Source: an uncultured Paracoccaceae bacterium
GTDB lineage: Bacteria; Pseudomonadota; Alphaproteobacteria; Rhodobacterales; Rhodobacteraceae
Assembly: GCA_947489325.1 (NCBI GenBank)
Contig: CANLDA010000002.1
Location: 248,001 to 312,000, forward strand
DNA: 64,000 bases
Direction of reading: 5' to 3'
The notes below the pieces were generated by a model. That model was not told the origin of the DNA, searched no databases, and saw nothing but the letters and a program-made list of their open reading frames with translations. The translations under genes and the position numbers were made by a program. This document shows, piece after piece, positions 7,773 through 17,692 of the stretch (positions are counted from its first letter, which is position 1; every line of letters starts with the position of its first letter).

Positions 7773-10700
7773 ATGAAAATTGAAAGACGTTTCACCAAAG
7801 CAGGACAAGACGCATATGCGGATCTGGATTTTGTGACCACCGTGTCCGAGATTCGAAACCCAGACGGCACAATTGTTTTCAAACTGGATAACGTCGAGGT
7901 TCCCACAAGCTGGAGCCAAGTTGCCAGTGATGTCATTGCCCAAAAATATTTCCGTAAGGCAGGTGTGCCTGCCAAGCTTAAGAAAGTGAAGGAAAAGGGC
8001 GTACCAGAATTTCTGTGGCGCTCTGTACCGGATGGGGATGCCGTCAAATCTGGTGAAACCTCATCCAAGCAGGTGTTTGACCGTCTTGCAGGTGCGTGGA
8101 CATATTGGGGCTGGAAGGGCGGCTATTTCGCAACTGAAACCGATGCGCGCGCCTATTTCGACGAAATGCGCTATATGCTGGCAACCCAACGTGCAGCCCC
8201 CAATTCGCCGCAATGGTTTAACACGGGCCTACATTGGGCATATGGTATTGATGGTCCGGGCCAAGGTCATTTTTATGTGGATTATAAATCCGGCAAACTG
8301 ACCAAATCCAAATCCGCCTATGAACACCCACAACCACACGCATGTTTCATTCAATCCGTGGCGGATGATTTGGTTGGTGAAGGCGGCATTATGGATTTGT
8401 GGGTACGCGAAGCACGTCTCTTTAAATACGGGTCGGGCACAGGCACAAATTTCTCGTCATTGCGGGCCGCGGACGAATCCTTGTCTGGGGGCGGAAAATC
8501 TTCTGGCCTAATGGGGTTTCTTAAGATCGGGGATCGTGCCGCTGGTGCGATCAAATCAGGCGGGACCACCCGTCGGGCAGCCAAAATGGTGATCTGTGAT
8601 GCCGACCACCCGGACATCGAAGAATTCATCAATTGGAAAGTGAAGGAAGAGCAGAAGGTCGCCTCTATTGTTGCCGGCTCCAAAATGCACGAGCAAAAGC
8701 TGAACGAAATATTCGCAGCGATCCGTGCATGGGATGGCAGCAGCGAAGATGCGGTCGATCCCAAAAAGAATGAGCAATTGAAAATTGCCATTAGGGGTGC
8801 CAAAAAAGTCCAAATTCCAGAGACTTATGTGAAGCGGGTGCTGGATTATGCCAAACAGGGCTATGACAGTATCGAGTTCCCCACATATGACACCGATTGG
8901 GACAGCGAAGCCTATGCGTCGGTCAGCGGACAGAATTCGAACAACTCGATCCGCGTGACCGATGCCTTTCTAGAGGCAGTGAAAGACAACAGCGATTGGG
9001 AGCTGATCCGACGCACCGATGGCAGCATTGCCAAAACCGTTGGGGCACGCGACCTGTGGGATCAGATCGGCCATGCGGCTTGGGCCTGCGCTGATCCTGG
9101 CATTCAGTTTCATGACACTGTCAATGCATGGCACACATGTCCCGAAGATGGGGCGATCCGAGGGTCAAACCCTTGTTCTGAATACATGTTTTTGGACGAT
9201 ACTGCGTGTAACCTTGCGTCGATGAACCTGCTGACATTCCTGAAGGACGGGGTGTTTCAGGCCGAGGATTACATGCACGCTACGCGTTTGTGGACGATCA
9301 CCTTGGAAATCAGCGTGACCATGGCGCAGTTCCCGTCAAAGGAAATTGCGCAGCTCAGCTATGACTTCCGCACGTTGGGTCTTGGATATGCCAACATTGG
9401 CGGTTTGCTGATGAATATGGGCTATAGCTATGACAGCGATGAAGGCCGCGCATTGGCCGGCTCACTGACCGCGATCATGACCGGGGTGGCCTATGCCACC
9501 AGCGCAGAGATGGCGGGCGAATTGGGCCCCTTTGCAGGTTACCAAAAGAACGCAGATCACATGTTGCGAGTGATCCGAAACCACCGGCACGCGGCCTATG
9601 GAAAAACCGAAGGATATGAAAATCTTGCGGTGAAACCTGTGCCTCTGGACCACATTAACTGTCCTGACCAAGCCCTTGTAGAACTTGCAAAAACAAGCTG
9701 GGACGAAGCGTTAAAGTTGGGCGAAAAGCACGGATATAGAAACGCACAATCCACTGTGATTGCCCCCACAGGCACCATTGGTTTGGTGATGGACTGTGAC
9801 ACCACTGGAATTGAACCTGATTTTGCGTTGGTGAAATTCAAAAAACTCGCCGGTGGTGGGTATTTCAAGATCATCAACCGGTCTGTTCCGGCGGCTTTGG
9901 AAAAGCAAGGCTACGGTAGTGCCGAGATTGAGGAAATCGTTTCTTATGCGGTGGGTCATGGTACGTTGGGCAACGCGCCGGGTATCAACCACACCACATT
10001 GATCGGCCATGGTTTTGGCCAAAACGAGATTGATAAAATAGAGGCCTCGCTAGCGACCGCCTTTGATATCCGGTTCGTGTTCAACCAATGGACACTGGGA
10101 GAGGAATTCTGCATCAATGTGCTAGGTATTCCTTCTACACAGTTGAATGATCCCACCTTTGATCTGTTGGCGCATCTTGGGTTCAGCAAACGTGATGTCG
10201 AGGCGGCCAACAACCATGTGTGTGGCACCATGACACTCGAAGGGGCGCCGCATCTGAAAGACGAGCATCTGTCGATCTTTGATTGCGCCAACCCGTGCGG
10301 CAAAATCGGTAAACGTTACCTGTCGGTGGACAGCCACATCACCATGATGGCCGCCGCACAATCGTTTATTTCTGGCGCGATTTCCAAAACCATCAATATG
10401 CCCAACGATGCCACGATCGAAGAATGTCAGGCAGCATATGAGTTGAGCTGGTCTCTTGGGGTAAAAGCCAATGCGCTATATCGCGATGGTTCCAAACTCA
10501 GCCAACCTTTGGCCGCTGCGTTGATTGAAGACGATGATGACGCCGCTGAAATTCTGGAAAGCGGTACTTCGCAGGAAAAGGCGCAAGTCTTGGCTGAAAA
10601 GATCGTCGAAAAGGTGATCATCAAAGAGGTCGTCAAACGTCATCGTGAAAAGATGCCGGAGCGTCGCAAAGGATATACCCAAAAGGCGGTTGTTGGCGGG

Positions 10701-11438
10701 CATAAGGTGTATCTACGCACCGGCGAATACGAAGGCGGTGCTCTGGGTGAGATATTCATCGATATGCACAAAGAAGGTGCTGGTTTTCGCGCGATGATGA
10801 ACAATTTTGCCATCGCTGTGTCAGTTGGATTGCAATATGGCGTGCCTCTGGAAGAATTTGTTGATGCCTTCACGTTCACCAAATTTGAACCTGCAGGCAT
10901 GGTTCAGGGCAACGACAGCATCAAGAATGCAACGTCCATCTTGGATTATATCTTCCGCGAGTTGGCGGTCAGCTATCTGGACCGTACCGACCTCGCGCAT
11001 ATCAAACCCGAAGGCACATCGTTTGATGATTTGGGGCGCGGCGAAGAGGAAGGTGTTTCCAATGTTTCAGAACTGAGCGAAAGCGCCGCTACCCGGTCGC
11101 TTGAGGTTCTCAAACAGATTTCGTCGACCGGATACTTGCGCAAACGTATGCCACAGGAACTGGTTGTGTTGAATGGCGGCCAAACTGACCCGGCAATGGC
11201 CTTGCAAACATTGGTGCCGGAAACCGCAGGCACAGGAACCGCCGGGTTGACCGTTGCCAGCACAACCACCACCACAACGGCAATGGCGAGTGGGGCAGTC
11301 AGTATGGATGCCCGGACCAAAGCAAAGATGCAGGGCTATGAGGGTGATCCTTGTGGCGATTGTGGAAACTACACTTTGGTGCGTAACGGCACTTGTATGA
11401 AATGCAACACCTGCGGCGCAACCAGTGGGTGCAGTTAA
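7773..11438 (+). CDS. nrdJ: Vitamin B12-dependent (class II) ribonucleotide reductase
   Basis: About 1221 residues from ATG 7773 ([18 protein letters not shown]); the frame runs six codons upstream to a TTG that is unlikely to be used. The N-terminus matches long alphaproteobacterial NrdJ. The 10-stranded barrel carries [22 protein letters not shown] and later [40 protein letters not shown]-type domain follows, and the C-terminus ends in a zinc ribbon, [22 protein letters not shown]. It reduces ribonucleotides to deoxyribonucleotides with adenosylcobalamin, independent of oxygen. Upstream NrdR-like boxes suggest repression by NrdR. Its B12 need fits the cobalamin riboswitch found at 52441. 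Confidence 0.96.
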   Translation: MKIERRFTKAGQDAYADLDFVTTVSEIRNPDGTIVFKLDNVEVPTSWSQVASDVIAQKYFRKAGVPAKLKKVKEKGVPEFLWRSVPDGDAVKSGETSSKQVFDRLAGAWTYWGWKGGYFATETDARAYFDEMRYMLATQRAAPNSPQWFNTGLHWAYGIDGPGQGHFYVDYKSGKLTKSKSAYEHPQPHACFIQSVADDLVGEGGIMDLWVREARLFKYGSGTGTNFSSLRAADESLSGGGKSSGLMGFLKIGDRAAGAIKSGGTTRRAAKMVICDADHPDIEEFINWKVKEEQKVASIVAGSKMHEQKLNEIFAAIRAWDGSSEDAVDPKKNEQLKIAIRGAKKVQIPETYVKRVLDYAKQGYDSIEFPTYDTDWDSEAYASVSGQNSNNSIRVTDAFLEAVKDNSDWELIRRTDGSIAKTVGARDLWDQIGHAAWACADPGIQFHDTVNAWHTCPEDGAIRGSNPCSEYMFLDDTACNLASMNLLTFLKDGVFQAEDYMHATRLWTITLEISVTMAQFPSKEIAQLSYDFRTLGLGYANIGGLLMNMGYSYDSDEGRALAGSLTAIMTGVAYATSAEMAGELGPFAGYQKNADHMLRVIRNHRHAAYGKTEGYENLAVKPVPLDHINCPDQALVELAKTSWDEALKLGEKHGYRNAQSTVIAPTGTIGLVMDCDTTGIEPDFALVKFKKLAGGGYFKIINRSVPAALEKQGYGSAEIEEIVSYAVGHGTLGNAPGINHTTLIGHGFGQNEIDKIEASLATAFDIRFVFNQWTLGEEFCINVLGIPSTQLNDPTFDLLAHLGFSKRDVEAANNHVCGTMTLEGAPHLKDEHLSIFDCANPCGKIGKRYLSVDSHITMMAAAQSFISGAISKTINMPNDATIEECQAAYELSWSLGVKANALYRDGSKLSQPLAAALIEDDDDAAEILESGTSQEKAQVLAEKIVEKVIIKEVVKRHREKMPERRKGYTQKAVVGGHKVYLRTGEYEGGALGEIFIDMHKEGAGFRAMMNNFAIAVSVGLQYGVPLEEFVDAFTFTKFEPAGMVQGNDSIKNATSILDYIFRELAVSYLDRTDLAHIKPEGTSFDDLGRGEEEGVSNVSELSESAATRSLEVLKQISSTGYLRKRMPQELVVLNGGQTDPAMALQTLVPETAGTGTAGLTVASTTTTTTAMASGAVSMDARTKAKMQGYEGDPCGDCGNYTLVRNGTCMKCNTCGATSGCS

Positions 11439-11449
11439 TCTCGGGGGGA

Positions 11450-11611
11450 CCTGAGTAGGGGGAGCATTGCCCATTTGGGTATCCCCCGACGAACACGGGG
11501 CGGGTGCGCTCGCTCCGACGACGTTCAGGCCGCAGGCAAAAAACGAGCGGTAAATTATAGAGTGAGCCTGAACGGCGAAACTGGGGGGCCTTGTGCCCCC
11601 CGCTTTTCTTT
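11450..11611 (+). ncRNA. Structured 3' region of nrdJ, possible small RNA
   Basis: Three foldable elements follow the nrdJ stop: GGGGGA...TATCCCCC around an inner TGCCCA/TGGGTA stem (about 11456-11487), a long-range inverted repeat CGTTCAGGC/GCCTGAACG (11523-11531 and 11572-11580), and the terminator hairpin. The inverted repeat encloses an AT-rich loop with GTAAATTATAGAG. It could be a long structured 3' UTR or a processed or independently started sRNA. No match to tmRNA, RNase P, SRP or a confident 6S fold was found by eye. Confidence 0.35.
11583..11611 (+). terminator. Rho-independent terminator after nrdJ
   Basis: GGGGGGC (11583-11589), loop CTTGT, GCCCCCC (11595-11601), followed by GCTTTTCTTT. 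The seven-pair GC stem and T-rich tail close the nrdJ transcript. Confidence 0.85.
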
Positions 11612-11864
11612 AGACAAGCAGGTCCACATCGAGGGACAACGCCGCATGTGTTCTGACATTGGCCGTTGGGTGCCATTTGCGCGTTACTTTACTTTTGTCT
11701 TCTTTTTCCCAGCTATGTGCGTAACGCATGGCAGATAGCGGGAAATCTCTGCTTTGCAGCTATTGTTGTGCTATACAATTGCCTTGGTTTGCTCTATGAG
11801 CAGCGCTTGTCGTCGTTTGAGGTAACTATTGCGTCCTGCTTAGGTGGGCCAATCACGCGCTCTT

Positions 11865-13916
11865 ATGACCCCTTCCAAAGAAAAGAAGACCAAAACCGTG
11901 AAACAAGCTCTTCGTGACGCTCTTGACGATCGTGGATATGAAACACTGACACCCGTGCAGTTGGCAGTGATGGCCCCAGAACTGGACGGGCGTGATCTGC
12001 TCGTGTCTGCTCAAACTGGATCAGGCAAAACGCTGGGCTTTGGTCTGGCGATTGCGCCGACGATCATGCAAGAAGATGAACGGTTCGAGGCCGCGGGCGC
12101 GCCTTTGGCGTTGGTGATTGCACCGACGCGCGAGTTGGCACTTCAGGTGAAACGCGAGCTGAGCTGGCTGTATGCCAAGGCGGGCGGACATGTGACATCA
12201 TGTGTGGGTGGCATGGATATGCGCGATGAGCGCCGCGCGCTGGCACGTGGCGCGCATATTGTTGTGGCGACGCCGGGACGTCTGCGCGATCATATTACGC
12301 GCGGTTCTATGGATCTGACACAATTGCGTGCCGTGGTACTGGACGAAGCGGATGAAATGCTGGACCTTGGATTCCGTGATGATCTTGAATTCATTCTGGG
12401 CGAAGCCCCAGAAGACCGCCAAACCCTGCTGTTTTCGGCAACCGTGCCAAAATCTATCCTTGGGTTGGCGAAAAACTATCAAAAAAACGCAGAGCGCGTT
12501 ATCACCAAATCCGAACAAACCCAACATGCCGACATTGAGTATCGCGCGATGGTGGTGTCGGATCGTGATACGGAAAATGCGGTCATCAACACGCTGCGGT
12601 TTTATGAATCGCCCAATGCGATTGTTTTTGGCAACACACGCGCCATTGTGAACCGTCTGACCACACGCCTGTCGAACCGCGGGTTCAAGGTTGTGGCCCT
12701 GTCGGGCGAGTTGTCGCAGACCGAACGCACCCATGCGCTTCAGGCGATGCGCGATGGACGTGCACGGGTTTGTGTGGCCACCGATGTTGCCGCACGTGGG
12801 ATCGATTTGCCCAACCTTGATCTGGTTGTTCATGCCGAATTGCCCAATAACCATGAAACCATGTTGCACCGTTCAGGCCGTACAGGTCGGGCAGGGCGCA
12901 AGGGTGTAAGTGCGCTGATCGTCACCAAGAAGAACCGCAAAAAGGCCGACCGTATCCTGCATATGGCCAAGGTTAACGCAGAATGGGCCAACGCGCCCTC
13001 TGCTGATGATGTAAATCTACGCGACGAAGAACGCATGTTCGCTGATTCAAGCTGGAACGATGCCATCGCCGAAAACGAAATGATCGGCGTTGAAAAACTG
13101 ACATCAAGCTTTACGCCTGAGCAAGTTGCAGCCGCTTATTTGCGTCTGTTCCGCTCTATGCGGTCCGCACCAGAGGAACTCTCGGCGGTGGACGCAAAAC
13201 CTGCGCCGCGCGTTGAATTTGGCGAAAGCGTGTGGTTTTCAATTTCTGGTGGGCGTAATGCCGATGCAGAGCCACGCCGCCTGTTGCCGATGCTGTGCAA
13301 GGCTGGTGACATCACCAAGGACGATATTGGCGCGATCCGTATTCAGCAGGATCAGTCCTATGTTCAAATACGCAAGCCAAGCGTTGCTGCGTTTTTGGCA
13401 GCAATCGGTTCTGACATGACACTTGAGGCCGGTACGGTTCTGTCTGAATTGTCAGAGGCACCAAATCTGTCTGGTGGCGGCAAGTTCGCAGGTAAGCCAT
13501 CTGGCAAATTCGGCGGTAAGCCTTCTGGCAAACCACGACCAAAATCAGGTGGTTATGAGAAGCGGTCGGAAAATCGTTCTGAGATGCGGGATGCGCCTTA
13601 TGAGGGCAAGCCCAAGTCACATAAACCCAAATCCACCCCGCCAGTAGATTGGGATGATGCACCAGAGCCGCGCGCCAAAAAGCCCAAGGGTGACAAACCC
13701 AAGTACAAATCCAAAGCCGCCCCCGCGGCCTATGACAGCGATGGCGGGCATGGTCCTGCCAAGCGCCTTGGGGATGGAAAAAAGCCTCGGGATAAAACCG
13801 GCCCTAAAGGACCGCCTCCGCCAAAGGGCAAATCAAACAGCAAAAAGAACAAAGCCCGTGCTGCGGCAGCTGGAAAACCTGCTGGTAAGGGCAAAGGTGG
13901 CCCGAAACGCGGCTGA
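11865..13916 (+). CDS. DEAD-box RNA helicase with DbpA-type RNA-binding domain and basic low-complexity tail
   Basis: About 683 residues from ATG 11865 (MTPSKEKKTKTVKQAL); no strong Shine-Dalgarno precedes it and a GTG at 11844 is in frame. Motifs run in order: Q motif (YETLTPVQ), AQTGSGKT, PTRELA, TPGRL, DEAD, SAT, then helicase C (ARGIDLPNLDLVVHAELP and HRSGRTGRAGRKG). Residues about 455-535 form a DbpA/CsdA-type RNA-recognition fold (IQQDQSYVQIRKP). The last ~140 residues are Gly/Lys/Pro-rich and strongly basic, as in CsdA/DeaD proteins acting on ribosome assembly or cold-shock RNA. Convergent with the flippase gene 26 bases away. Confidence 0.93.
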   Translation: MTPSKEKKTKTVKQALRDALDDRGYETLTPVQLAVMAPELDGRDLLVSAQTGSGKTLGFGLAIAPTIMQEDERFEAAGAPLALVIAPTRELALQVKRELSWLYAKAGGHVTSCVGGMDMRDERRALARGAHIVVATPGRLRDHITRGSMDLTQLRAVVLDEADEMLDLGFRDDLEFILGEAPEDRQTLLFSATVPKSILGLAKNYQKNAERVITKSEQTQHADIEYRAMVVSDRDTENAVINTLRFYESPNAIVFGNTRAIVNRLTTRLSNRGFKVVALSGELSQTERTHALQAMRDGRARVCVATDVAARGIDLPNLDLVVHAELPNNHETMLHRSGRTGRAGRKGVSALIVTKKNRKKADRILHMAKVNAEWANAPSADDVNLRDEERMFADSSWNDAIAENEMIGVEKLTSSFTPEQVAAAYLRLFRSMRSAPEELSAVDAKPAPRVEFGESVWFSISGGRNADAEPRRLLPMLCKAGDITKDDIGAIRIQQDQSYVQIRKPSVAAFLAAIGSDMTLEAGTVLSELSEAPNLSGGGKFAGKPSGKFGGKPSGKPRPKSGGYEKRSENRSEMRDAPYEGKPKSHKPKSTPPVDWDDAPEPRAKKPKGDKPKYKSKAAPAAYDSDGGHGPAKRLGDGKKPRDKTGPKGPPPPKGKSNSKKNKARAAAAGKPAGKGKGGPKRG

Positions 13917-13942
13917 GAATCCTAATATGCTTGGCCCCGCAA

Positions 13943-15256
13943 TCAGTGGGGCCGAGCCATACGTCGTCTATAGTAGATATATGACGGCAAGAGCAGGCAG
14001 CAGATATAGGCCACAATCGTGGCCCATATCGCCCCTGATGGTCCCATTGGACCAATCAACACGGCACTTACTCCCAATTTTACCGCCATCATAGCCGCCT
14101 GCGCAGTAATCAAAAACTGGGTGTGCCCCAAAGATTTCAGCAATGTGCTGACACTGCTGACCGCACCAATCAAAATGGCCCAGACCATCATTCCCGCAAC
14201 CAACATCACCGCAAAATCAAACGTCTGCTTGACCCAAGCAAACAGAATGCCTTCTAAAAAGTGTGTAATCACGAATGCCACGATCGCAGCGCCCATTGTG
14301 GTGGTGGCTACAGCCTTCAAGAATGTTCTGCGCAGCCAATACAAATCCCCCTGTGCCTTGGCACGGCTGAAACTGGGCCAAAGCGCGTTGTTCAATGTGG
14401 CGCAGACAAGGATAGAAATGGCAAAGAGGCGCTGTATTAACCCGTATTCTGTGGCGGCCGCGGCCCCGATGATAGCACCAATAAACACCACATCGGCGTG
14501 AAAGGTGATCGACAAGAAGGTAGAGCCCACCCCAAGGCGCGCGGCTTCGCGCAATATGTGGCGTGCAAGTGCTGGGTCAAATTTGGAAAACGTCCAAAAC
14601 ACTGCCTTTTGGCGCATCACAACCACACCGCCAATCGCAAACATCAGCACCGGAAGCGGCAGGAAAAATGCCAAAACCAGTACAGCCATGGGCTGATGTG
14701 TGGAGGTGGCCAGAATGATGCCCATTAAAGAAAAAATATGTCCAATGAACTCAATGGTATAAGCTTTACTACCCTGATGCATTCCCAGCAGAATGGATTT
14801 GGTAAAATTCAGCGGATAGATAAGACTGAGGCAAACCGCGAGTGCACAGAACATGGCGGTGGTTTCTTGGGCAGAAATCGCCGTGCCAACCATCAGCAAG
14901 CTATGCCAATCTACCCAATAAGCTACAGGCACACAGATCAACAAAAGAGCAAAACCCATGCTCAGAAAAACGCAGAACCCTGTGGACAGTAATGTGGCTT
15001 GGGCGTCCTTGTCATTTTGTTCACGGATCTTGGCCGTTTCTGTAATCAACACCCCTGATGCGCTAAAGTTGATGAGCGACATTACCTCCATCACCGCCAA
15101 GGCAATCAACCAGATTCCCAAGGCATTATTGCCCAAATATCCCAACAGGATTGGCATGGTGACAAAACCAATGACAACCTGTGTGATTGCAGACACAGCG
15201 CCCATGGCTGTTGTTGACAGTATGGGGTTGCGTAAAAAGTTAGTGATCCGGTTCAT
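13943..15256 (-). CDS. Oligosaccharide/polysaccharide flippase-like membrane protein (MOP superfamily)
   Basis: 437 residues with about 12-14 membrane helices and no large soluble domain. The N-terminus (ILSTTAMGAVSAITQVVIGFVTMPILLGYLG) and NALGIWLIALAV match Wzx-type polysaccharide export flippases, which move undecaprenyl-linked or other lipid-linked glycans to the periplasmic face. No glycosyltransferases lie next to it, so its substrate is open. It is on the same strand as the polyketide/sulfotransferase operon but lies beyond that operon's terminator (15291-15318), so it is probably a separate unit. Confidence 0.82.
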   Translation of the reverse strand: MNRITNFLRNPILSTTAMGAVSAITQVVIGFVTMPILLGYLGNNALGIWLIALAVMEVMSLINFSASGVLITETAKIREQNDKDAQATLLSTGFCVFLSMGFALLLICVPVAYWVDWHSLLMVGTAISAQETTAMFCALAVCLSLIYPLNFTKSILLGMHQGSKAYTIEFIGHIFSLMGIILATSTHQPMAVLVLAFFLPLPVLMFAIGGVVVMRQKAVFWTFSKFDPALARHILREAARLGVGSTFLSITFHADVVFIGAIIGAAAATEYGLIQRLFAISILVCATLNNALWPSFSRAKAQGDLYWLRRTFLKAVATTTMGAAIVAFVITHFLEGILFAWVKQTFDFAVMLVAGMMVWAILIGAVSSVSTLLKSLGHTQFLITAQAAMMAVKLGVSAVLIGPMGPSGAIWATIVAYICCLLLPSYIYYRRRMARPH

Positions 15257-15290
15257 ATAAGGGCGACTTGCCTATCAGGTCTAATGACAC

Positions 15291-15318
15291 AAAAAAGCCC
15301 ACGAGTTTCCCCGTGGGC
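15291..15318 (-). terminator. Rho-independent terminator of the polyketide/export operon
   Basis: On the minus strand GCCCACG (15318-15312), a GGGAAACT loop, CGTGGGC (15303-15297), then TTTTTT (15296-15291). It lies 30 bases after the stop of the outer-membrane barrel gene. Confidence 0.9.
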
Positions 15319-15347
15319 CTGATGTCGATGTATGTGCATTGTCTCTA

Positions 15348-16739
15348 TTAGAAGAATGCTGTGAACTTGAACTCTACGAATGTGTCATCTTTGATAAAGG
15401 CCAAAGGATCGTTGAAGCTGTCAACCGATACGTGACTTGCATTCACATCAAGACGAATTGAATCTGACAGGCGTGTCGAAACACCGGCATTGAACAACTG
15501 TGCTTGGCTGTCCAAATCATGGAACATCCCAAAGGTGATGGATGTGTCACGCGCATTGTTAAAGCGATAATTCAGGCCAAGGAAGATATCATCTTCGAAC
15601 AGGGTCAGAGGCTGATTTGCTGCGCGGTCATCATAGAGATATTCCAGTGCCACTGTGAGATCACCAGCGCCACCACCGATGCCAGTAAAGGTGTAATCCC
15701 CACCCACAACAGCAGCAAAGAAATCATCGCCTTGGGCTTCGCGATAGATACCTTCGAAGCGAAGCTGCAGATCATTGTTAGAGTAGACCGCTGTCAAACC
15801 AACTTGTTCGATTTTCTGGTAGTAAGGAACCAAACCCACAATCGGGATGGTGGAAATCAAGGTCGCAATGTCGTCAGTCAGGTTTTCTCCGAGGAAGTCG
15901 AAAAAGTCGTCCGCATCACCGATATTATCTGCAATGCCGGCGTCATAGGCCGCAGCTATTGCGTCATTCACAGCGTTACAAACAGATTCGAAGATATCGC
16001 CGCCATTGGTGTTGGCACATCCAGGAAGTGTCACCGCCTCACGGCTGGTACCGTTGAAATATGAGGCAGACACGTCAAGCGCGCCATTGCCCACATTGAA
16101 GTTGTGTGAATAGCGCAGGGCATAATCAACGTGGCGATCATCGCCTTCTTCGAAATTGGCACGTCTGGAAGCGAATTCCACTGGGCTACGGAAGCGCGCC
16201 TCATCACCGTCGCCAAAATGTGGTTCGATAAAGCCAAGCAAAGCATAGGCGCTGAATGTGCCAGCATTTGTGTGAAGGTTCAGGTTGACCATCGGTGTGC
16301 CCAGCAGTTGATCATTCTCTGTTGGGTTGGACCGGTCGATCGGGTTCATTACGTTCACAATAGAGCGGCTTTCAGCAACGCCCCAGTTTTCGGTGTGGAA
16401 CCCTGCAAGGATGTCCCAGTTGCCAAAGGATTGTGAAAAGTGCAGCTCGCCAATGTTGAAGAGATTGCGAGTGTCTGTTTCCTCCAACAATCCATCGAAA
16501 GAAAAGGTTATCTTACCGTTGCCAGCGTTAAAGTGACCATCAAGCCCCAACTCGACAAACAGTTCCGCGCCGCTGCTGGATTGCCCGGAATACAGGCCAT
16601 CTTCGGTATAAAATCGCAAACCTGTTGCGGCCTTAGCGTTGAACGTTGGGCCTTCGTCAGCCATTGCAAGTGTGGATGTCGACGCAATCAGAAGGGAAAT
16701 TACTGATGCGAAACCTTTGTCCCGTGCAGTCATAGACAT
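15348..16739 (-). CDS. Outer-membrane beta-barrel protein of the polyketide/sulfotransferase locus
   Basis: About 463 residues from ATG 16739 (MSMTARDKGFASVI), preceded by GCGGAGAATAAGC; a TTG five codons upstream opens the frame but would include the ribosome site. A Sec signal ends at about ..STLAMADEG. The rest is a series of alternating amphipathic strands (GKITFSFDGLLEE, WDILAGFHTENWG, GLTAVYSNNDLQLRFEGIYRE, DLTVALEYLYDD, IFLGLNYRFNN) and it ends in FVEFKFTAFF, a terminal Phe typical for BAM insertion. It resembles barrels that sit with RND and LolA-like genes (DUF1302/LbtU-like), though the exact family was not fixed. Inferred role: outer-membrane step in placing the locus product. Confidence 0.75.
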   Translation of the reverse strand: MSMTARDKGFASVISLLIASTSTLAMADEGPTFNAKAATGLRFYTEDGLYSGQSSSGAELFVELGLDGHFNAGNGKITFSFDGLLEETDTRNLFNIGELHFSQSFGNWDILAGFHTENWGVAESRSIVNVMNPIDRSNPTENDQLLGTPMVNLNLHTNAGTFSAYALLGFIEPHFGDGDEARFRSPVEFASRRANFEEGDDRHVDYALRYSHNFNVGNGALDVSASYFNGTSREAVTLPGCANTNGGDIFESVCNAVNDAIAAAYDAGIADNIGDADDFFDFLGENLTDDIATLISTIPIVGLVPYYQKIEQVGLTAVYSNNDLQLRFEGIYREAQGDDFFAAVVGGDYTFTGIGGGAGDLTVALEYLYDDRAANQPLTLFEDDIFLGLNYRFNNARDTSITFGMFHDLDSQAQLFNAGVSTRLSDSIRLDVNASHVSVDSFNDPLAFIKDDTFVEFKFTAFF

Positions 16740-16832
16740 GCTTATTCTCCGCAAAAAAAGTGATGGTATTAATTTTTTGTTAATCTTACGGCTTTCAGGG
16801 AGTCGTGGGGGGCATTTCGTATCGTGAATCTT

Positions 16833-16852
16833 GCATCTAATCGAATAGATGC
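16833..16852. promoter_or_regulatory. 20-bp near-perfect palindrome upstream of the barrel gene
   Basis: GCATCTAATCGAATAGATGC is palindromic at 18 of 20 positions. It lies about 95 bases upstream of the barrel start, within the 152-bp gap after the LolA-like gene. It may be an operator for an internal promoter of the last operon gene or a hairpin in the polycistronic mRNA; there is no T-run for a terminator. Confidence 0.4.
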
Positions 16853-16891
16853 CAAGAAGTCACAGAGAGACACTTATAGGTAGTTATTGCA

Positions 16892-17692
16892 TTAATTAAG
16901 TCTTCTTAGAGCATTTACTGTCAGCTCGTTTGGATTGATGTTCTGGTTAAATTTGAAATCTTTCCACGACAAGGTTGTGCTTTTGCCTGTGAGATGATTC
17001 GTCATCTCCATCAAACCGGCACGCAGATATTTGCCCTGATGTTTTTTGTATTTGCTGACTGTCATGGTTTTCAGCAAAGCCTTGCGTCGGTCATAATATT
17101 CAACCCTGCGCACTTTGTTGTCGCTTTTTGCAATCCACACCCGTTGATAGCTATAGGCGGATTTTGTTTTGGGAAAGCGATCAATGACGTAACATTCGCC
17201 TGCAGAACAGCTGACGTCTTGTATCCAGTTGTAGCTAAACTTCTCAACATCTTGATCCACCATATCTTCATAGGCGAACTCGCTGCCAACGAAGGAACCA
17301 GATCGACCAGATGAAGAAATGCGGCGCACTTTGGAAATTGCGGGCAGATAAAGCCATTGATTGTCGTCTCGTCCACCAGTGTTGGCATGGGTTAAAAGGG
17401 CAGTGTTTCGAATGTCACCGGGCCAGCCAAATACCAGCAAAGATCGTGATGAGTCACTGGCGCCCATATCAACGGCCTTGGCATGAAAACGGCGGATGCT
17501 GGTTTGACCGTTCTTGGCACGCAGGATCATTTCACCAGAAACAGCTTGATCCCGAAATCCCGGCTCGTCTGCATCCACAAGACGGGCGATGCGCAATCCT
17601 TTTTCGGCAGTTGTTTCAGACAAGGCGGCGCCACCGAGCATACCAAAGCAAAGAGTTGTCGTAAGAACTTTCAAAAAATCACGTTTAAACAT
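16892..17692 (-). CDS. LolA-like outer-membrane lipoprotein-sorting protein (PF17131-type)
   Basis: About 266 residues from ATG 17692 (MFKRDFLKVLTTTLCFG), which overlaps the RND gene stop by eight bases and has AAGGACG upstream; the frame extends 24 codons further into the RND gene. A signal peptide ends near ..GGAALSE. The mature part has the LolA-like beta-sheet pattern seen in PF17131 proteins, with GEMILRAKNGQTSIRRFHAK, WLYLPAISKVRRISSSGRSGSFVGSEFAYEDM and a closing SWKDFKFNQNINPNELTVNALRRL. These proteins often pair with MMPL/RND exporters and are thought to carry a lipid or lipoprotein across the periplasm. Inferred job here: receive the product from the RND pump. Confidence 0.82.
   Translation of the reverse strand: MFKRDFLKVLTTTLCFGMLGGAALSETTAEKGLRIARLVDADEPGFRDQAVSGEMILRAKNGQTSIRRFHAKAVDMGASDSSRSLLVFGWPGDIRNTALLTHANTGGRDDNQWLYLPAISKVRRISSSGRSGSFVGSEFAYEDMVDQDVEKFSYNWIQDVSCSAGECYVIDRFPKTKSAYSYQRVWIAKSDNKVRRVEYYDRRKALLKTMTVSKYKKHQGKYLRAGLMEMTNHLTGKSTTLSWKDFKFNQNINPNELTVNALRRLN

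Larger units (their letters stand above)
11439..11864. other. 426-bp nrdJ-helicase intergenic region
   Basis: The first 170 bases hold several GC-rich hairpins and end in an intrinsic terminator at 11583-11611. The remaining ~250 bases are lower in GC and carry the helicase promoter and leader. Open frames here (for example 11475-11738) have no recognisable product, no good ribosome site and cross the terminator, so no protein gene is called. Confidence 0.6.

Noticed and set aside
11450-11611. 6S, SRP or tmRNA identity for the structured region after nrdJ
   Set aside because: The conserved landmarks of these RNAs were not found, so only a generic structured RNA is reported.
11475-11738. 87-codon ORF after nrdJ
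   Set aside because: Crosses the nrdJ terminator, has atypical composition and no recognisable domain.
13943-15256. Flippase as a member of the sulfolipid-like operon
   Set aside because: A strong terminator (15291-15318) separates it from the operon; cotranscription is unlikely although a functional link cannot be excluded.
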